From NCBI GenBank assembly GCA_944472135.2, contig OX235263.1, positions 24,481,379 through 24,545,378 of the forward strand: 64,000 nucleotides of DNA, given 5' to 3'. Each line of letters begins with the position of its first letter. Positions within the stretch are counted from its first letter, which is position 1. The notes under the pieces were generated by a model, which saw only the letters and a program-made list of their open reading frames with translations, made no database searches and was not told the DNA's origin. Position numbers and translations under genes: made by a program. Source of the DNA: Trichobilharzia regenti (taxonomy: Eukaryota; Platyhelminthes; Trematoda; Strigeidida; Schistosomatidae). Positions 31,606-41,407 of the stretch are shown here, in pieces.

Positions 31606-34600
31606 CTCGTCCCCCCGTCAAATAGCTTCGTGCGCAGACGTTCCGACCTTCTGGGTGCTACATCCTCTAGTTGAGGATTGTTACTGACCGGCTTGTCCCA
31701 CTGTACCCATCTTTGGAGCTGACTGGCGTTAACTCGTTTCTGTTTATCACCTCTTCGGATGGTATATACTTGACCCCGTCTTTTTGTGATTGTGTATGGT
31801 CCTTCCCACTTTGGAAGGAGTTTCCGTGAACCTAGCCCGCCTCCAACTGTATATCTCCTGTCTCTACACTTCACTTGGTCCCCGACTGCAAAGGTAATGC
31901 ACTGCGTCCTTTCTTTCATCTGAGACTTCGTGACATCACTGCGCTGCTTCCGTATTACATTCTTGACTGCCTCTTTCCTCTCTGCTTTTAATTTCGTCGT
32001 ACTCCACTTTTGGTGCATGGGCCAGGTCTCATTGTGTACCGGTAATCGTGGTTTTCTACCATACATCAGTTGGAAGGGTGACTTCTTCGTTGTTTCCTGA
32101 GTGGTAGCCCGATGTGTTAGTAAAATCAGTGGAAGCTCCGTTTCCCAGTTCCCGCCCTTCGAGGCCAGCCACTCCTTCAGTGTACGGTTGTTTCTCTCCG
32201 TTAGGCCATTCGTTTGTGGATGGTATGGGGTCGTTCTGATCCTCTTGATGCCCAGCTGTTGCAAACGGGAAGTAAACTCTTCACTCTCGAAACAGGGACC
32301 TTGGTCTGTCAGTATTGTCTTCGGTACGCCGTGGTCTGCAACAATGTGTCTAACTACTGCATCTGTCACGGTTCTTGCACGTTGGTCTGGGATTGCTACG
32401 GCGTCTACCCATCGTGTCGCGTGTTCCGTCATCACCAAGAGGTACTGATTACCATTGGATGTCTGAGGAAATGGACCCATGACATCTACGGACCACAAGT
32501 CACCTATCGCGGTAACTGGAATCGACTGAAGTGGTGGTCGTATATACCGGTCACCTTTCATCAGCTGGCACCGTGGACATCCAAGTACGTATCTTGCTAC
32601 GTCTTCTCTCATACCTGGCCAGTACATACTTTGTCTTAGGAGGTCGGTCGTTCTGGCCACGCCTGTATGCGCTAGCTGGTGACATTCTTCTATCATGTCG
32701 TGGCGCGACGATTGAGGTATGACAGCCAGCCAGCTTCCGTCGTTCTCTCGCCAGGTCAGAGTCCCGTAGGCATTCACTCTGAGTCGATCCCTCTGTCTGA
32801 GTAGTGTGGTTAGCTCCTTACTCGCCGTAGTTTGATCCACTTCTATTCCGTTGGTGATCACCTGTATTACTGTATTCAGCGTATCGTCCAACCTCTGCCT
32901 ACGTGCAAGTCTTAGTGGGTCTTGTTCTACTGCATGCACTCCGTAAGCGACCTCGGGCAACTCAGACTCATCTTCTGGTCTCGATAACAAATCTGCCAAG
33001 ACATTTTCACTTCCAGGAACGTGTGAGATCGTAAAATCGTACTCCTGAAGACGCAACATCCACCGTGACAACTTCCCCCGTGGGTCTCTCGCTGTCTTCA
33101 AAAATTGTAGCGGCTTATGATCAGTTTCGATGTGGAACCGCCGGCCGAGTAAATAAGGTCTCCATTTGTCGACTGCCCATACCATTGCTAAACATTCTTT
33201 CTCTATCGTTGAATACTTTCTCTCTGTGAGGGTCAAAACCCTACTGGCATACTCAACGATTCCCTCGTCCTGTCTTAGGACCGCACCTATAGCGTAGTCA
33301 CTGGCATCTGTGCACACTGTGAACTGTCTTCCTGGCACAGGTAGTTTTAGCGTCATTTGTTGGTGGTCGAGCAGCTGTTTAATTCTGTCGAATGTCCTCT
33401 GCGATTCTTCCGACCAAACAAACTTTGGCTCACCTAGTAGCCTGTATAGAGGGGCTGCTATCTCATTGAAGTTCTTCACGAAGCGACTATAAAACGCTGC
33501 TCTACCCAAGAATTGTCTCAGTTTTCTCTTTGAATTCGGGGCTGGAATCGTTTTAATCGTCAAAATTTTCTCCGGCAGTGGTTTAATCTCACCATTTCCC
33601 ACTTTATGTCCCAACAGAGTAACATTCTTTTTGGCTATCTGAGACTTGGTTTTGTTGACGCGTAGTCCAAACTCTTCGATGCGTCGCAGCACGGCTTCTA
33701 CATGGTTGACGTGATCGTTTTCGTTTTGACTGTATATGACGAGATCATCACCATAAACCTCCACGTTTTTCAAGTTCCTAAGTAATAGCTTCATCAGTCG
33801 TCTGAACGTAAACGGTGCACCTGCTAGTCCAAACGGCATGCGTTTAAATCGATATTGTGTCTGACCCACGATGAAAGCCGTCTTATCTCTATCACCTTGT
33901 TTTATCGGTATCTGCCAGTATCCTGAGCGAAGATCGAGAACCGAAAACACATTCGCACCTTGTAGGCGATCTAAAGTTTCTACCACTGTTGGCATGGCAC
34001 ACGGTCTTAACTCTGTCATACTGTTTAACTGTCGAAAATCAACACAGAATCTATACTTCCCATTCGCTTTTTTTACTAACAGCACTGGAGAGTTGTACGG
34101 GCTATCAGCTTCCTCAATAATATCATCTTTTAACATCTCTTGCACTTGTCGCTCCACTTCGCCTTCCAGATGACATGGAACTCTTCGCGTTAAAAATGAC
34201 CTTACTTTCGGATCACTTAACGGAATTTCATGATTCACCTTATCGCAATAACCGTATGGGTCGCCATCTCCAGTGAACAGATGATCGTATTTATTAATTA
34301 ACTCTGTCACATTGTGTACCGTCGACAGCTTAATCGCTGCTATCTCGCTGGTCTCATACATGTTGATATGCCCGTATTTCGTGATCACCACGTTCGCTTG
34401 CGTGTCGATTATTGCACCAATCTCACGCAGAAAATCCGCTCCTAATATCGTTCGCTGTAGTTCGGGTACAACAATGAAAGGAAACGTCACCTCGCAGCCA
34501 CCAACAACGACCGTACAGTTCGATCTACCCGTGATACGCAACACATACCCGCCTACTGTTTGTACTGTCAATGAACACGGACTAACACTCTTACATAAAT

Positions 34601-34670
34601 TCTTATCTATTAACGACACGGCCGCCCCTGTATCTATCAAACATACTACTTCTCGATCATTCACTCGCAA
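31584..34670 (-). CDS. pol: Gypsy pol polyprotein (protease, RT, RNase H, integrase)
   Basis: About 1,028 codons without interruption. Protease: LIDTGAAVSL (residues 11-20). Reverse transcriptase: FSVLDLRSGYWQIPI (242-256), MPFGLAGAPFTF (278-289), and the catalytic box YGDD (306-309), unusual in that Gly replaces the usual Leu, Val or Ile. RNase H: TDASDYAIGAVL (454-465) and YSTIEKECLAMVWAV (486-500). Integrase: zinc-binding H664, H668, C698 and C701; DDE residues D729 (WSVDVMGPFP), D789 (ILTDQGPCFES) and E825 (NGLTERNNRTLKEW); a GPY-type motif (KWEGPYTI, near 957). No chromodomain was seen. The frame is open from 34691, just after a TGA, and no ATG starts it. It overlaps the end of gag by 31 nt in a different frame, so translation depends on recoding. 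The last codons enter the 3' LTR. Confidence 0.95.
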   Translation of the reverse strand: MRVNDREVVCLIDTGAAVSLIDKNLCKSVSPCSLTVQTVGGYVLRITGRSNCTVVVGGCEVTFPFIVVPELQRTILGADFLREIGAIIDTQANVVITKYGHINMYETSEIAAIKLSTVHNVTELINKYDHLFTGDGDPYGYCDKVNHEIPLSDPKVRSFLTRRVPCHLEGEVERQVQEMLKDDIIEEADSPYNSPVLLVKKANGKYRFCVDFRQLNSMTELRPCAMPTVVETLDRLQGANVFSVLDLRSGYWQIPIKQGDRDKTAFIVGQTQYRFKRMPFGLAGAPFTFRRLMKLLLRNLKNVEVYGDDLVIYSQNENDHVNHVEAVLRRIEEFGLRVNKTKSQIAKKNVTLLGHKVGNGEIKPLPEKILTIKTIPAPNSKRKLRQFLGRAAFYSRFVKNFNEIAAPLYRLLGEPKFVWSEESQRTFDRIKQLLDHQQMTLKLPVPGRQFTVCTDASDYAIGAVLRQDEGIVEYASRVLTLTERKYSTIEKECLAMVWAVDKWRPYLLGRRFHIETDHKPLQFLKTARDPRGKLSRWMLRLQEYDFTISHVPGSENVLADLLSRPEDESELPEVAYGVHAVEQDPLRLARRQRLDDTLNTVIQVITNGIEVDQTTASKELTTLLRQRDRLRVNAYGTLTWRENDGSWLAVIPQSSRHDMIEECHQLAHTGVARTTDLLRQSMYWPGMREDVARYVLGCPRCQLMKGDRYIRPPLQSIPVTAIGDLWSVDVMGPFPQTSNGNQYLLVMTEHATRWVDAVAIPDQRARTVTDAVVRHIVADHGVPKTILTDQGPCFESEEFTSRLQQLGIKRIRTTPYHPQTNGLTERNNRTLKEWLASKGGNWETELPLILLTHRATTQETTKKSPFQLMYGRKPRLPVHNETWPMHQKWSTTKLKAERKEAVKNVIRKQRSDVTKSQMKERTQCITFAVGDQVKCRDRRYTVGGGLGSRKLLPKWEGPYTITKRRGQVYTIRRGDKQKRVNASQLQRWVQWDKPVSNNPQLEDVAPRRSERLRTKLFDGGTSVVRAGC

Positions 34671-35422
34671 CTTCGAATACAGAGCCCTTTCTCAATAGCC
34701 CCCACTAAATCTAGGTTCATACGAAAGAAAGAACAAGCATTATACCGTCTGAAATTTTTTCTTTTTCGCCTTTCTGGGCAGTATCTTCTCCAGTGTCCCG
34801 GCTTACCGCATTCAAAACACCGGTCTTTTCTATCAGCCAACTTTAACGCCGCCACTTCCCGCTGCAATGCTTCAATTTTCTGCTCATATTCGTTTGGTTT
34901 TGGTTGGTCTATAGCGGCTACCGTTGTGCTCAGCAGCTGTCTGGTCACCTTCGCCAGCTCACTAATATCCATCGGCTGCGTTGCGTTAACCAGTTGTAAT
35001 CGCTGAGAAATGTGGTCTGGGACACTCTCGATGAATTGGGAAGACAGTAACTGCGCTTCTGATTCTTCATCTAAAGTGGGAAGCGCGCGTCGAAGTAGAT
35101 TAGTCAGTTTCACCGCCAACACTAGCGGGTCTCCATCAGGTCCAAGCTTCATTGACCGGAACTGCTGCATTGCTAGCTGTCTGTCTGTTTCGCTGTCAAA
35201 CTCGGACACTAGTCGTTCAACCAATTTCTTCCAAGACGCTGTGCCATTTGACCTGTCTACGCTGTCATATGCAGCCTTCGCTCGGCCTCTCAACAGCGTC
35301 CCCAGGACAACTGCCTTCGCCGCCTGCTCCTTGACACCCACCAGCTCAGCAACGGCCTCGAAGTCACGTAAGAAGCTCCGTATGTCTCCTTCTTCAAACG
35401 CAGCTGGCCACGGGATCTTCAT
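34661..35422 (-). CDS. gag: Gypsy gag
   Basis: The first ATG of the frame is at 35422, only 24 nt beyond the LTR (the frame is also open through the LTR edge, but without an ATG there). Gag is then about 253 residues. It begins MKIPWPAAFEEGDIRSFL and ends IEKGLCIRSCE. A CCHC knuckle, CFECGKPGHWRRYC, lies about 35 residues from the end. The N-terminal two-thirds (FLRDFEAVAEL, ALPTLDEESEAQLLSSQFIE) resembles capsid-type gag in helix pattern. Gag is the structural particle protein that binds element RNA. The stop TGA is at 34663-34661, 31 nt inside the pol frame. Confidence 0.9.
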   Translation of the reverse strand: MKIPWPAAFEEGDIRSFLRDFEAVAELVGVKEQAAKAVVLGTLLRGRAKAAYDSVDRSNGTASWKKLVERLVSEFDSETDRQLAMQQFRSMKLGPDGDPLVLAVKLTNLLRRALPTLDEESEAQLLSSQFIESVPDHISQRLQLVNATQPMDISELAKVTRQLLSTTVAAIDQPKPNEYEQKIEALQREVAALKLADRKDRCFECGKPGHWRRYCPERRKRKNFRRYNACSFFRMNLDLVGAIEKGLCIRSCE

Positions 35423-35446
35423 CTTTTTGGAGGCAGCGACACCAAA
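35423..35446 (-). promoter_or_regulatory. Gypsy leader with primer-binding site
   Basis: The 24 nt between the 5' LTR end (35447) and the gag ATG (35422) read TTTGGTGTCGCTGCCTCCAA at the LTR side (minus strand). TGGTGTCGCTGCCTCC starts 2 nt from the LTR and begins TGG, as a tRNA-primer site should. The primer tRNA is not identified. The leader is unusually short. Confidence 0.65.
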
Positions 35447-35798
35447 TGTAACAACAGAAGACAAGGGCTGGCAACAGATCGTTTTATTACGAAAATCAAC
35501 ACGTATTTATATATATTTTATGTGCATTAATAAGGCTTATGCAAGCAGAAAAAGGCAGTCTTCTGATTGGTTGTTTCTCGGAAGTTAAGCAGACAAACAC
35601 AGTCTTATGATTGGTTGTTTTCGATATTTCTCGGAAAGTAGAGCCATCTATCTGCGAATCATATTTGTCCACATTTAAGTTTGCTGTGATTGGTTGTTGA
35701 AACAGCCTTGTTCATATTTTCTCACGGCCCATATTAGTGACCTAGACATTAACGTAGATTAGTGTCAACCAATCGGCTAGCAGCCTGCTCTCACCACA
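35447..35798 (-). repeat. Gypsy element, 5' LTR
   Basis: 352 bp, from TGTAACAACAGAAGACAAGG to CTCTCACCACA on the + strand. Followed by CCAG (35799-35802), the repeated target site. One difference from the 3' LTR. As the element is on the minus strand, transcription starts in this copy. The minus-strand AATAAAACGATCTGTTGCC in each LTR contains AATAAA and may be its polyadenylation signal. Confidence 0.95.
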
Positions 35799-35802
35799 CC
35801 AG

Positions 35803-35990
35803 TACTTGAATTCCTTATCGTTTCATTTTGAATGCGATCTGGGCAGCTTTACCAATCTCGTACATAGTGCGGACGTTCCATGTCCCAAGACTTTTTCTTT
35901 TGGCGCAAGGAGATTCATCAAACTGAAGTTTCTGTAGCAACTTTGTTTACAGGGTGGGGGTGCTAGCCTCACGCCTGAGAAAGGGATTGT
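35803..35990 (-). pseudogene. RTE-like element, 5' part beyond the Gypsy insertion
   Basis: On the minus strand it encodes KSLGTWNVRTMYEIGKAAQI, the N-terminal start of RTE endonucleases ('W-N-V-R-T'), then a stop (TAA) before GIQVL. This runs on in frame to ICESRWNGNG on the other side of the Gypsy element. The outer end (about 35937-35985) holds CTAGCCTCACGCCTGAGAAA (+ strand), also found as the body of family-1 SINEs. This fixes the original orientation and shows the Gypsy landed in the endonuclease domain. Confidence 0.85.
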
Positions 35991-36631
35991 TACATCAAGA
36001 TGTAGTTTAGAGAGAAGCGACCTTTTGGGTTGCTCCCCTTAAAATCAGATAACAAGGGATAAAACAATCAGAACAACACCAGCAAAAGGAAAATAATTCA
36101 CAGCAAAAAGCGACAACAACAATACAATACAACAACATGCAATACAGTTGAGCACAGTTAATTAAAATGATATCAAAATGATAGACTCACTGACTTGGGC
36201 CAACTTGAACATATAAATCCAACAATATATACAATTACAGATATGAGTTAGTGTTAAAAGGTCACAAAATGTCAAAAAATACTTTGTCATAGGTATAAGT
36301 AGTCAGTGAAACTAAATCAACAGGTCCAGTGTTCGAAAGTAGACAGATTGTAAAAAATTCCAGAACTTCGTAGTGAGATACAACAAAGAAATGAGAGTTT
36401 TATATATATCAGCGAAAACGTAATGCAGCTGTTTAGGCCATATAAATTGTTAAAAAGTCAATGTCAGAACAATTGTATAAGGCTTCTGATTGATGTGAGT
36501 GGTTTTAGCTACTTACTATTAACCAGTAGTATATACTGCAGTGTCATGACGCTATCTGTATTTTCAGTTTCTAGAAGGAACCGTAATGAACCTTCACCAT
36601 GTATTGAGTCACTCACAAATGGCGAATTGCA
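35991..36631. other. no gene recognised
   Basis: AT-rich intergenic sequence with AACAACA runs. Nothing supported. Confidence 0.35.
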
Positions 36632-36988
36632 TGTGGTGAGAGCTGTCTGCTAGCAAAAATTGGTAGACAGCAATTCACGTCAATGTTTTTACGTCCTAAA
36701 TCGGTTTCACGAGACAAAACAATAATAAAGCCTAATCTTGGTGAAATCAACAACCAATCACAGCATACTTAGCATGGTTGGATACGATTCGCTGATATAT
36801 GGTCTGACGTTCAAAGAAACAGCCACAAAGAGATGACAGAATCACCAACAGCGAGAAAACAACCAATCAGAAGACGCTGTTTATCTGCTAATAATAACAA
36901 ATAATGATGTACATGAAAATCTATAAATATATGTTGATATGTTCACAATTAACGATCTGTCGCCAAGCCCTTGTGTTCTGTCGTTACA
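36632..36988 (+). repeat. solo LTR, Ty3/Gypsy, older subfamily
   Basis: TGTGGTGAGAGCTGTCTGCT to TTCTGTCGTTACA, in the opposite orientation to the complete element. It shares with 3049-3402 and 869-1223 the block TCGTTACA/TGTAACGA and the loss of the GCAGGCTGCT sequence. No clear target duplication. Confidence 0.7.
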
Positions 36989-37177
36989 ATGCCTCGTTTC
37001 TAAGTATGTTATGTAAGTTTTTTTATATTTTCTACTTCAATTTATGACAGCCGAGTTTAGGACACGGAAATACAGAAGCGCCTCAAGAAGAATCGCTTAA
37101 TTCAAAGTTTAATTTTGTTATGATTGAGAAAAGAAACGTTCCTCTCCTAGTTGTAGCTTTGGCAGTGATTATCTGGT

Positions 37178-37260
37178 ATGCGCATCGGTGGTTCAATAGT
37201 AAAATACTCACCAACCGCTTATGTGGTCCACGTCCGACTCGCAGGCGAATTACTCCTAAA
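37178..37260 (+). repeat. degraded tRNA-like SINE head
   Basis: CGCATCGGTGGTTCAATAGTA (box A-like, compare TCGATGGTTCAGTGGT at 2073) is followed by GGTCCACGTCCGACTCGCAGG with no clear box B. Short relic. Confidence 0.35.
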
Positions 37261-37315
37261 CTTCACTTGGCTGTTAGCAAGCCTGGGAAAGAGGGGAGGT
37301 CGGGTGTATGGCTAC

Positions 37316-37673
37316 TGTCAATCACGTCTCAAAAACCGTTAATGCCCAGCTCTTGCTACGCCGGGCCTCTCGCTGTCCCTCGAAGCCTTTCAGAAACGCT
37401 TAGTAATAACGGACGCAAAAACCAAAACACCGATTGGCGACTCGAGAATTCTTTATTCTAACACCAACATATAACCATCGTAATAACTAAGGTCTATGAG
37501 CAAATATTACAATAATAAATCACAATATTACTTCTGACGGTTTTTCTACGTTCTTTCTGAACAGCGACCGATGAGACGATGACTGGTGCATTGATGCCTC
37601 CGCGAAAATATAGGGAAATTCGGTTTGAGCAAACAACCAATAATTGATCGTTCAATCTTCAACTACATTGACA
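37316..37673 (-). repeat. solo BEL-type LTR (paired with inverted copy)
   Basis: TGTCAATCACGTCTCAAAAACC to CAACTACATTGACA on the + strand. It shares CGCTTAGTAATAACGGACGC, ACCGATGAGACGATGACTG and GATCGTTCAATCTTCAACTA with the LTRs of the element at 41408-45245. It carries an extra AT-rich insert (about 37490-37525). Confidence 0.8.
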
Positions 37674-37798
37674 GCTACCATCTTCACCCTGTTGTAAAAA
37701 CATCAACACTACTGAAACTCCAAAGCTTGAAATATAGGTCCTATATTCCATTAGAAACTCATAGGAATGAAAACTGTTTGAAATTGTTTGAAATTTTC

Positions 37799-38165
37799 TG
37801 TCAATGTAGTTGAAGATTGAACGATCAATTCATGGTTGTTTGCTCAAACCCAACTCCTCCATATTTTCGCGGGAGTCATCGATAGTGCAGTCATCGTCGC
37901 GTCGTTCGCTGTTCACTGGAAGATAGAAAACTATCGGAAGTATTATCGTGATTTATTGTTATAACATTTATTCTCAAACCTTGTATGTAATAACCTTATT
38001 GTTGGTTACATATTGGCGTAGGGATGAAGGATTCTCGAGTCGCCAATCTGTGTTCTGGTTCTTCGCGTTGGTTATTACAAATTGTTTCTGAAAGCCTTCC
38101 AGGGACAGCGTGAGGTCCAGCGTAGTAAGAGCTGGACACTGACAGTTTCCGAGAGCTGGCTGACA
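37799..38165 (+). repeat. BEL-type LTR, inverted relative to 37316-37673
   Basis: TGTCAATGTAGTTGAAGATT to GCTGGCTGACA. It is the same LTR family in the opposite orientation, 125 bp downstream. Shared marks: GAACGATCAATTCATGGTTG and GATTCTCGAGTCGCCAATC. More divergent than the first copy. Confidence 0.75.
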
Positions 38166-38199
38166 CACACCAATTTTTCAACTATATAAAAATACTGAC

Positions 38200-38530
38200 T
38201 GGTTTGACATTGGTGTTGAAAATTCTAATCCTTGTCCTTGTATTGGTTAAAGTCGTTTTCCACGCCAATTTCAGACCACTTGGTGTCTACTTTGCCCTTG
38301 CGATCCCGACCTCGACATCCTCACTCATGCCATCTGTGGCAGAGTCGATGCGACCGAGATCCATGAAAGAAGCAACCCCCTTCAGAGTACTCCCAGTTAT
38401 AGTGGTTGGCATAACGTCATCACCTCCATGTTATTCATGTTCACCCGAAGTCCTGAGTTTACTCCTTCTTCTGTCACCCTGTTGGTTCGCCTGTCGATTG
38501 TCCTCATATTTATATGAGGTGAACAGAGTG
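38200..38530 (-). repeat. possible RTE-like relic
   Basis: On the + strand, CATGTTCACCCGAAGTCCTG and TCCTTCTTCTGTCACCCTG recall the antisense of the RTE C-terminal block in 62740-62790 (CATGTTCACCTGGAGTCCTG). No frame survives. Confidence 0.4.
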
Positions 38531-39470
38531 AAAAGTAAAGTGCAAAATACTCCACCAAAATGGCCTCTGAGTTTTCAGTTTAATGAATAGCCTAAAAATC
38601 ATTTTACAGTCTAATGGTACATATATAAGGGACATTATGTCAGTAGAATGTTCCCTAAACCCTTAGTCTATATCGCTTTCCACTCAACAATGGATGCCGA
38701 CCTTCATTGTTGCGGTTGACTCGTTAAGCTGAAGACTTGCAGCTGAGCACCCATGTCACTTGGCACACTGTCGTGTTACATTTGGCCTTTCACGCCTTGT
38801 CTTCTTGAGTGGATAGCGATGCTCCTAAACGGTAAACTAATTTCGACCATTACCTCCACATCAAAACTCCACATGGTAAGACCAGGCGCCACGAATCACT
38901 TCCATATCTCCCAGTTCTGTCTCTGTAGCAGAATCCTCATCACTCCATGAAAAGTAGTACCTGTGAGTCTTCGATGTAGTTTCTACGCAGCTGAATACTC
39001 TAAAATTTCGAAATGAAGTCAGGAAAACCTTTTATACATTTTACATGTGTCTTCTTATTCTTCCAGGCAACTTTTCCACTATTTTTTGTAGCTGTTTAAC
39101 AATAACTTCATCTTTAGGCACGAGTAGTAGTAAAACTATTTAAGCTTCACCACCAAAATATATCATTACACCGTTTTCGGTTGTTAGTAGAGCTGAAACT
39201 GTAAGATACGTTAAGCTGGCAGAAATAGGACTCAAAGTAAGCTCGTCATAGATACCTACTCTCCAGGTTCGAACAGATATTCCGTGACCTGTTGGTATAT
39301 CTCACTCCTCACCTCGAGGAAACAGTCACAATCAATTGAATCAGGTGAATATGACACCACACACCCCTAAATTATTTTATCTGGTAAACCAAACAAAACC
39401 AAAAGAAAACGATTGGGGTGTCACAAAATCAATACCACTGAATGCATTTTCCAAAAAACTGACTGGTAAT
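38531..39470. other. intergenic; no gene recognised
   Basis: No supported feature. Confidence 0.35.
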
Positions 39471-40541
39471 ATAAAAGATTTGTAACTCAGGTGGATGATT
39501 TGCAATTGATAGTGTTCTCTGAGCTCCTTGGTTTAATTGTGGAGCTTTCATCGTCTTTCTGGACGACATCTTCAGCGCAGTATTTAGGATAAAGTGAAAT
39601 GATTTAAATTTCTTCACGAGTCTCCCGGTAACCATCTTTACATATGTATTGACCGTTTTCTATTGATTGAGATTTTAAACTTCCTGATCACCTGATTTAC
39701 TTTTTTATTAGTTGATATATTTCATATATATTAACGTGCTTATTAATTGCGTTTTCATTTGAGTACCAGGCTTCTAGGAATTCCCTGACTGCACTTTTGG
39801 TGTTTCCTCTCTTTAAGATTTTGACATTATCCCAATCAAATTGATGTCCATAATCGTCTGTATGCGTTGATACTAAAGAATTTATATCATGTCTTTTCAT
39901 GGCTGATTTGTGCTCCTGGATTCTTATTCGAAGGGGACGCCCACTTTGGCCGATGTAATGTTTGTTACAGTTCACACAATTTATTTTGTAAATGGTGTTA
40001 ATTTTATCTCCCTATTCTATCGGATCTTTTGGTTTGCATAAGATGGAATTAAGCGATTCAGCTGGTTTGTGTGCTACATCTATATCAAACGGTTTCATTA
40101 TTCTAGCCGTTATTTCAGAGATGCTTCTGATGTATGGTCGGATGAATTTCTTTTTGGTCTTTGGTGATTGTTCTTTGTTGGTACTTTCATTCGATTTTAA
40201 ATATGTCAAAATCTTAAAGAGAGGAAACACCAAAAGTGCAGTCAGGGAATTCCTAGAAGCCTGGTACTCAAATGAAAACGCAATTAATAAGCACGTTAAT
40301 ATATATGAAATATATCAACTAATAAAAAAGTAAATCAGGTGATCAGGAAGTTTAAAATCCCAATCAATAGAAAACGGTCAATACATATGTGAAGATGGTT
40401 ACCGGGAGACTCGTGAAGAAATTTAAATCATTTCACTTTATCCTAAATACTGCGCTGAAGATGTCGTCCAGAAAGACGATGAAAGCTCCACAATTAAACC
40501 AAGGAGCTCAGAGAACACTATCAATTGCAAAACTGACTGGT
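39471..40541 (-). mobile_element. Penelope-like element with near-identical inverted arms
   Basis: The arms are at about 39471-39835 and 40205-40541. Both include the coding end VKILKRGNTKSAVREFLEAW, repeated identically over 42 residues on opposite strands. The minus strand between them encodes PLE sequence: RPYIRSISEITARIMKPFDI and HKPAESLNSILCKPKDPIE with a stop, then NTIYKIN, NKHYIGQSGRPLRIRIQEHK and HQFDWDNVKILKRG, which is a GIY-YIG-type endonuclease (39975-39697). The upstream reverse transcriptase core is missing. Near-identical arms mean a recent event. Confidence 0.8.
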
Positions 40542-41407
40542 GCCGTATAGGTAGTTCCGTTCTTTTCCGGAAGCCACTTTCCTACCAAAATGACTACCCG
40601 AATAATTGTCCAACGGCTTGCAATATTGCCGAAGGCCAATTGTGCTTTTAAAGCCTTATTTCGGAAAGCAACGCAATAAACAATTCAATCGAGAAACGTG
40701 GTCAAACACACGGAAGGACATTCATCATTCAGTAGATAAAGTGAGCCTTACAGATGATGAATAAGGTGCGGTTCCTATCTGTTTACCCAATGCATCCGAC
40801 TGAACTCGTTGATTACATACTACATCTAAGTGACCATAGCATACCATGTTGCAGAGGTCCTAAACATAAAGTTAGCAGAGGCATAACAACTTGGTGACAT
40901 AGGAGTGACGAAAAGTGGAAGAAAACGATAGTCCCACTGATCCAAGTGTACGACTAAGGGAAAAAGACCGAAATAGACCGACCCCACTGCAAGCAGCCGA
41001 CTATTTTAGATGTGGACTATTCAATCAACTACCTCCTCCGCCTCGCAACTAAGAAAGGAATTGAGGTCTACCATCAAGTGCCACCACAGAAATGTGAGGG
41101 GGCTGGGAGGAAAAGTAGTTGAACTCAGGAATCCGTACTCCTAAACTGATCTGGAAATAACAGTACTAGCGGAAAAATGACTGTTCCCCGATATGGTGGA
41201 GAACAATAATAATAAGAAGAATTTATATTTCGTATAAACGGGTAAGTTTACAAGAAACGCATGTCGTTTTTACAGGCACGATCAAATATTTCATAAATTA
41301 TAATTTATGAAATACCATAAATTAGCAATTCTTTAAAGGTTCAAAATGTTGAAATATAGAGCAAGCAATCAAAACTGGTTCGCATATGTGTCTAACCCTA
41401 AACAATT
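40542..41407. other. intergenic; no gene recognised
   Basis: No frame or repeat landmark supported. Confidence 0.35.

Larger units (their letters stand above)
31254..35798 (-). mobile_element. complete Ty3/Gypsy LTR retrotransposon
   Basis: 4,545 bp on the minus strand: 5' LTR (35447-35798), gag, pol and 3' LTR (31254-31605). The LTRs differ by one base in 352, both ends are TG…CA, and CCAG flanks the element on both sides as a 4-bp target duplication. Gag carries one CCHC zinc knuckle. Pol carries protease, reverse transcriptase, RNase H and integrase in Ty3/Gypsy order, all with intact catalytic residues. It is therefore a very recent insertion and may be mobile. Solo LTRs of the family are at 1749, 8142, 36632 and elsewhere. 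The canonical CCHC knuckle argues against the Boudicca-type gag, so a Saci-like lineage is more likely, but the exact family needs a search. It interrupts the RTE element. Confidence 0.95.

Noticed and set aside
35010..35588. Long plus-strand frame opposite gag
   Set aside because: It is antisense to an intact gag with strong domain evidence, and part of it is LTR.
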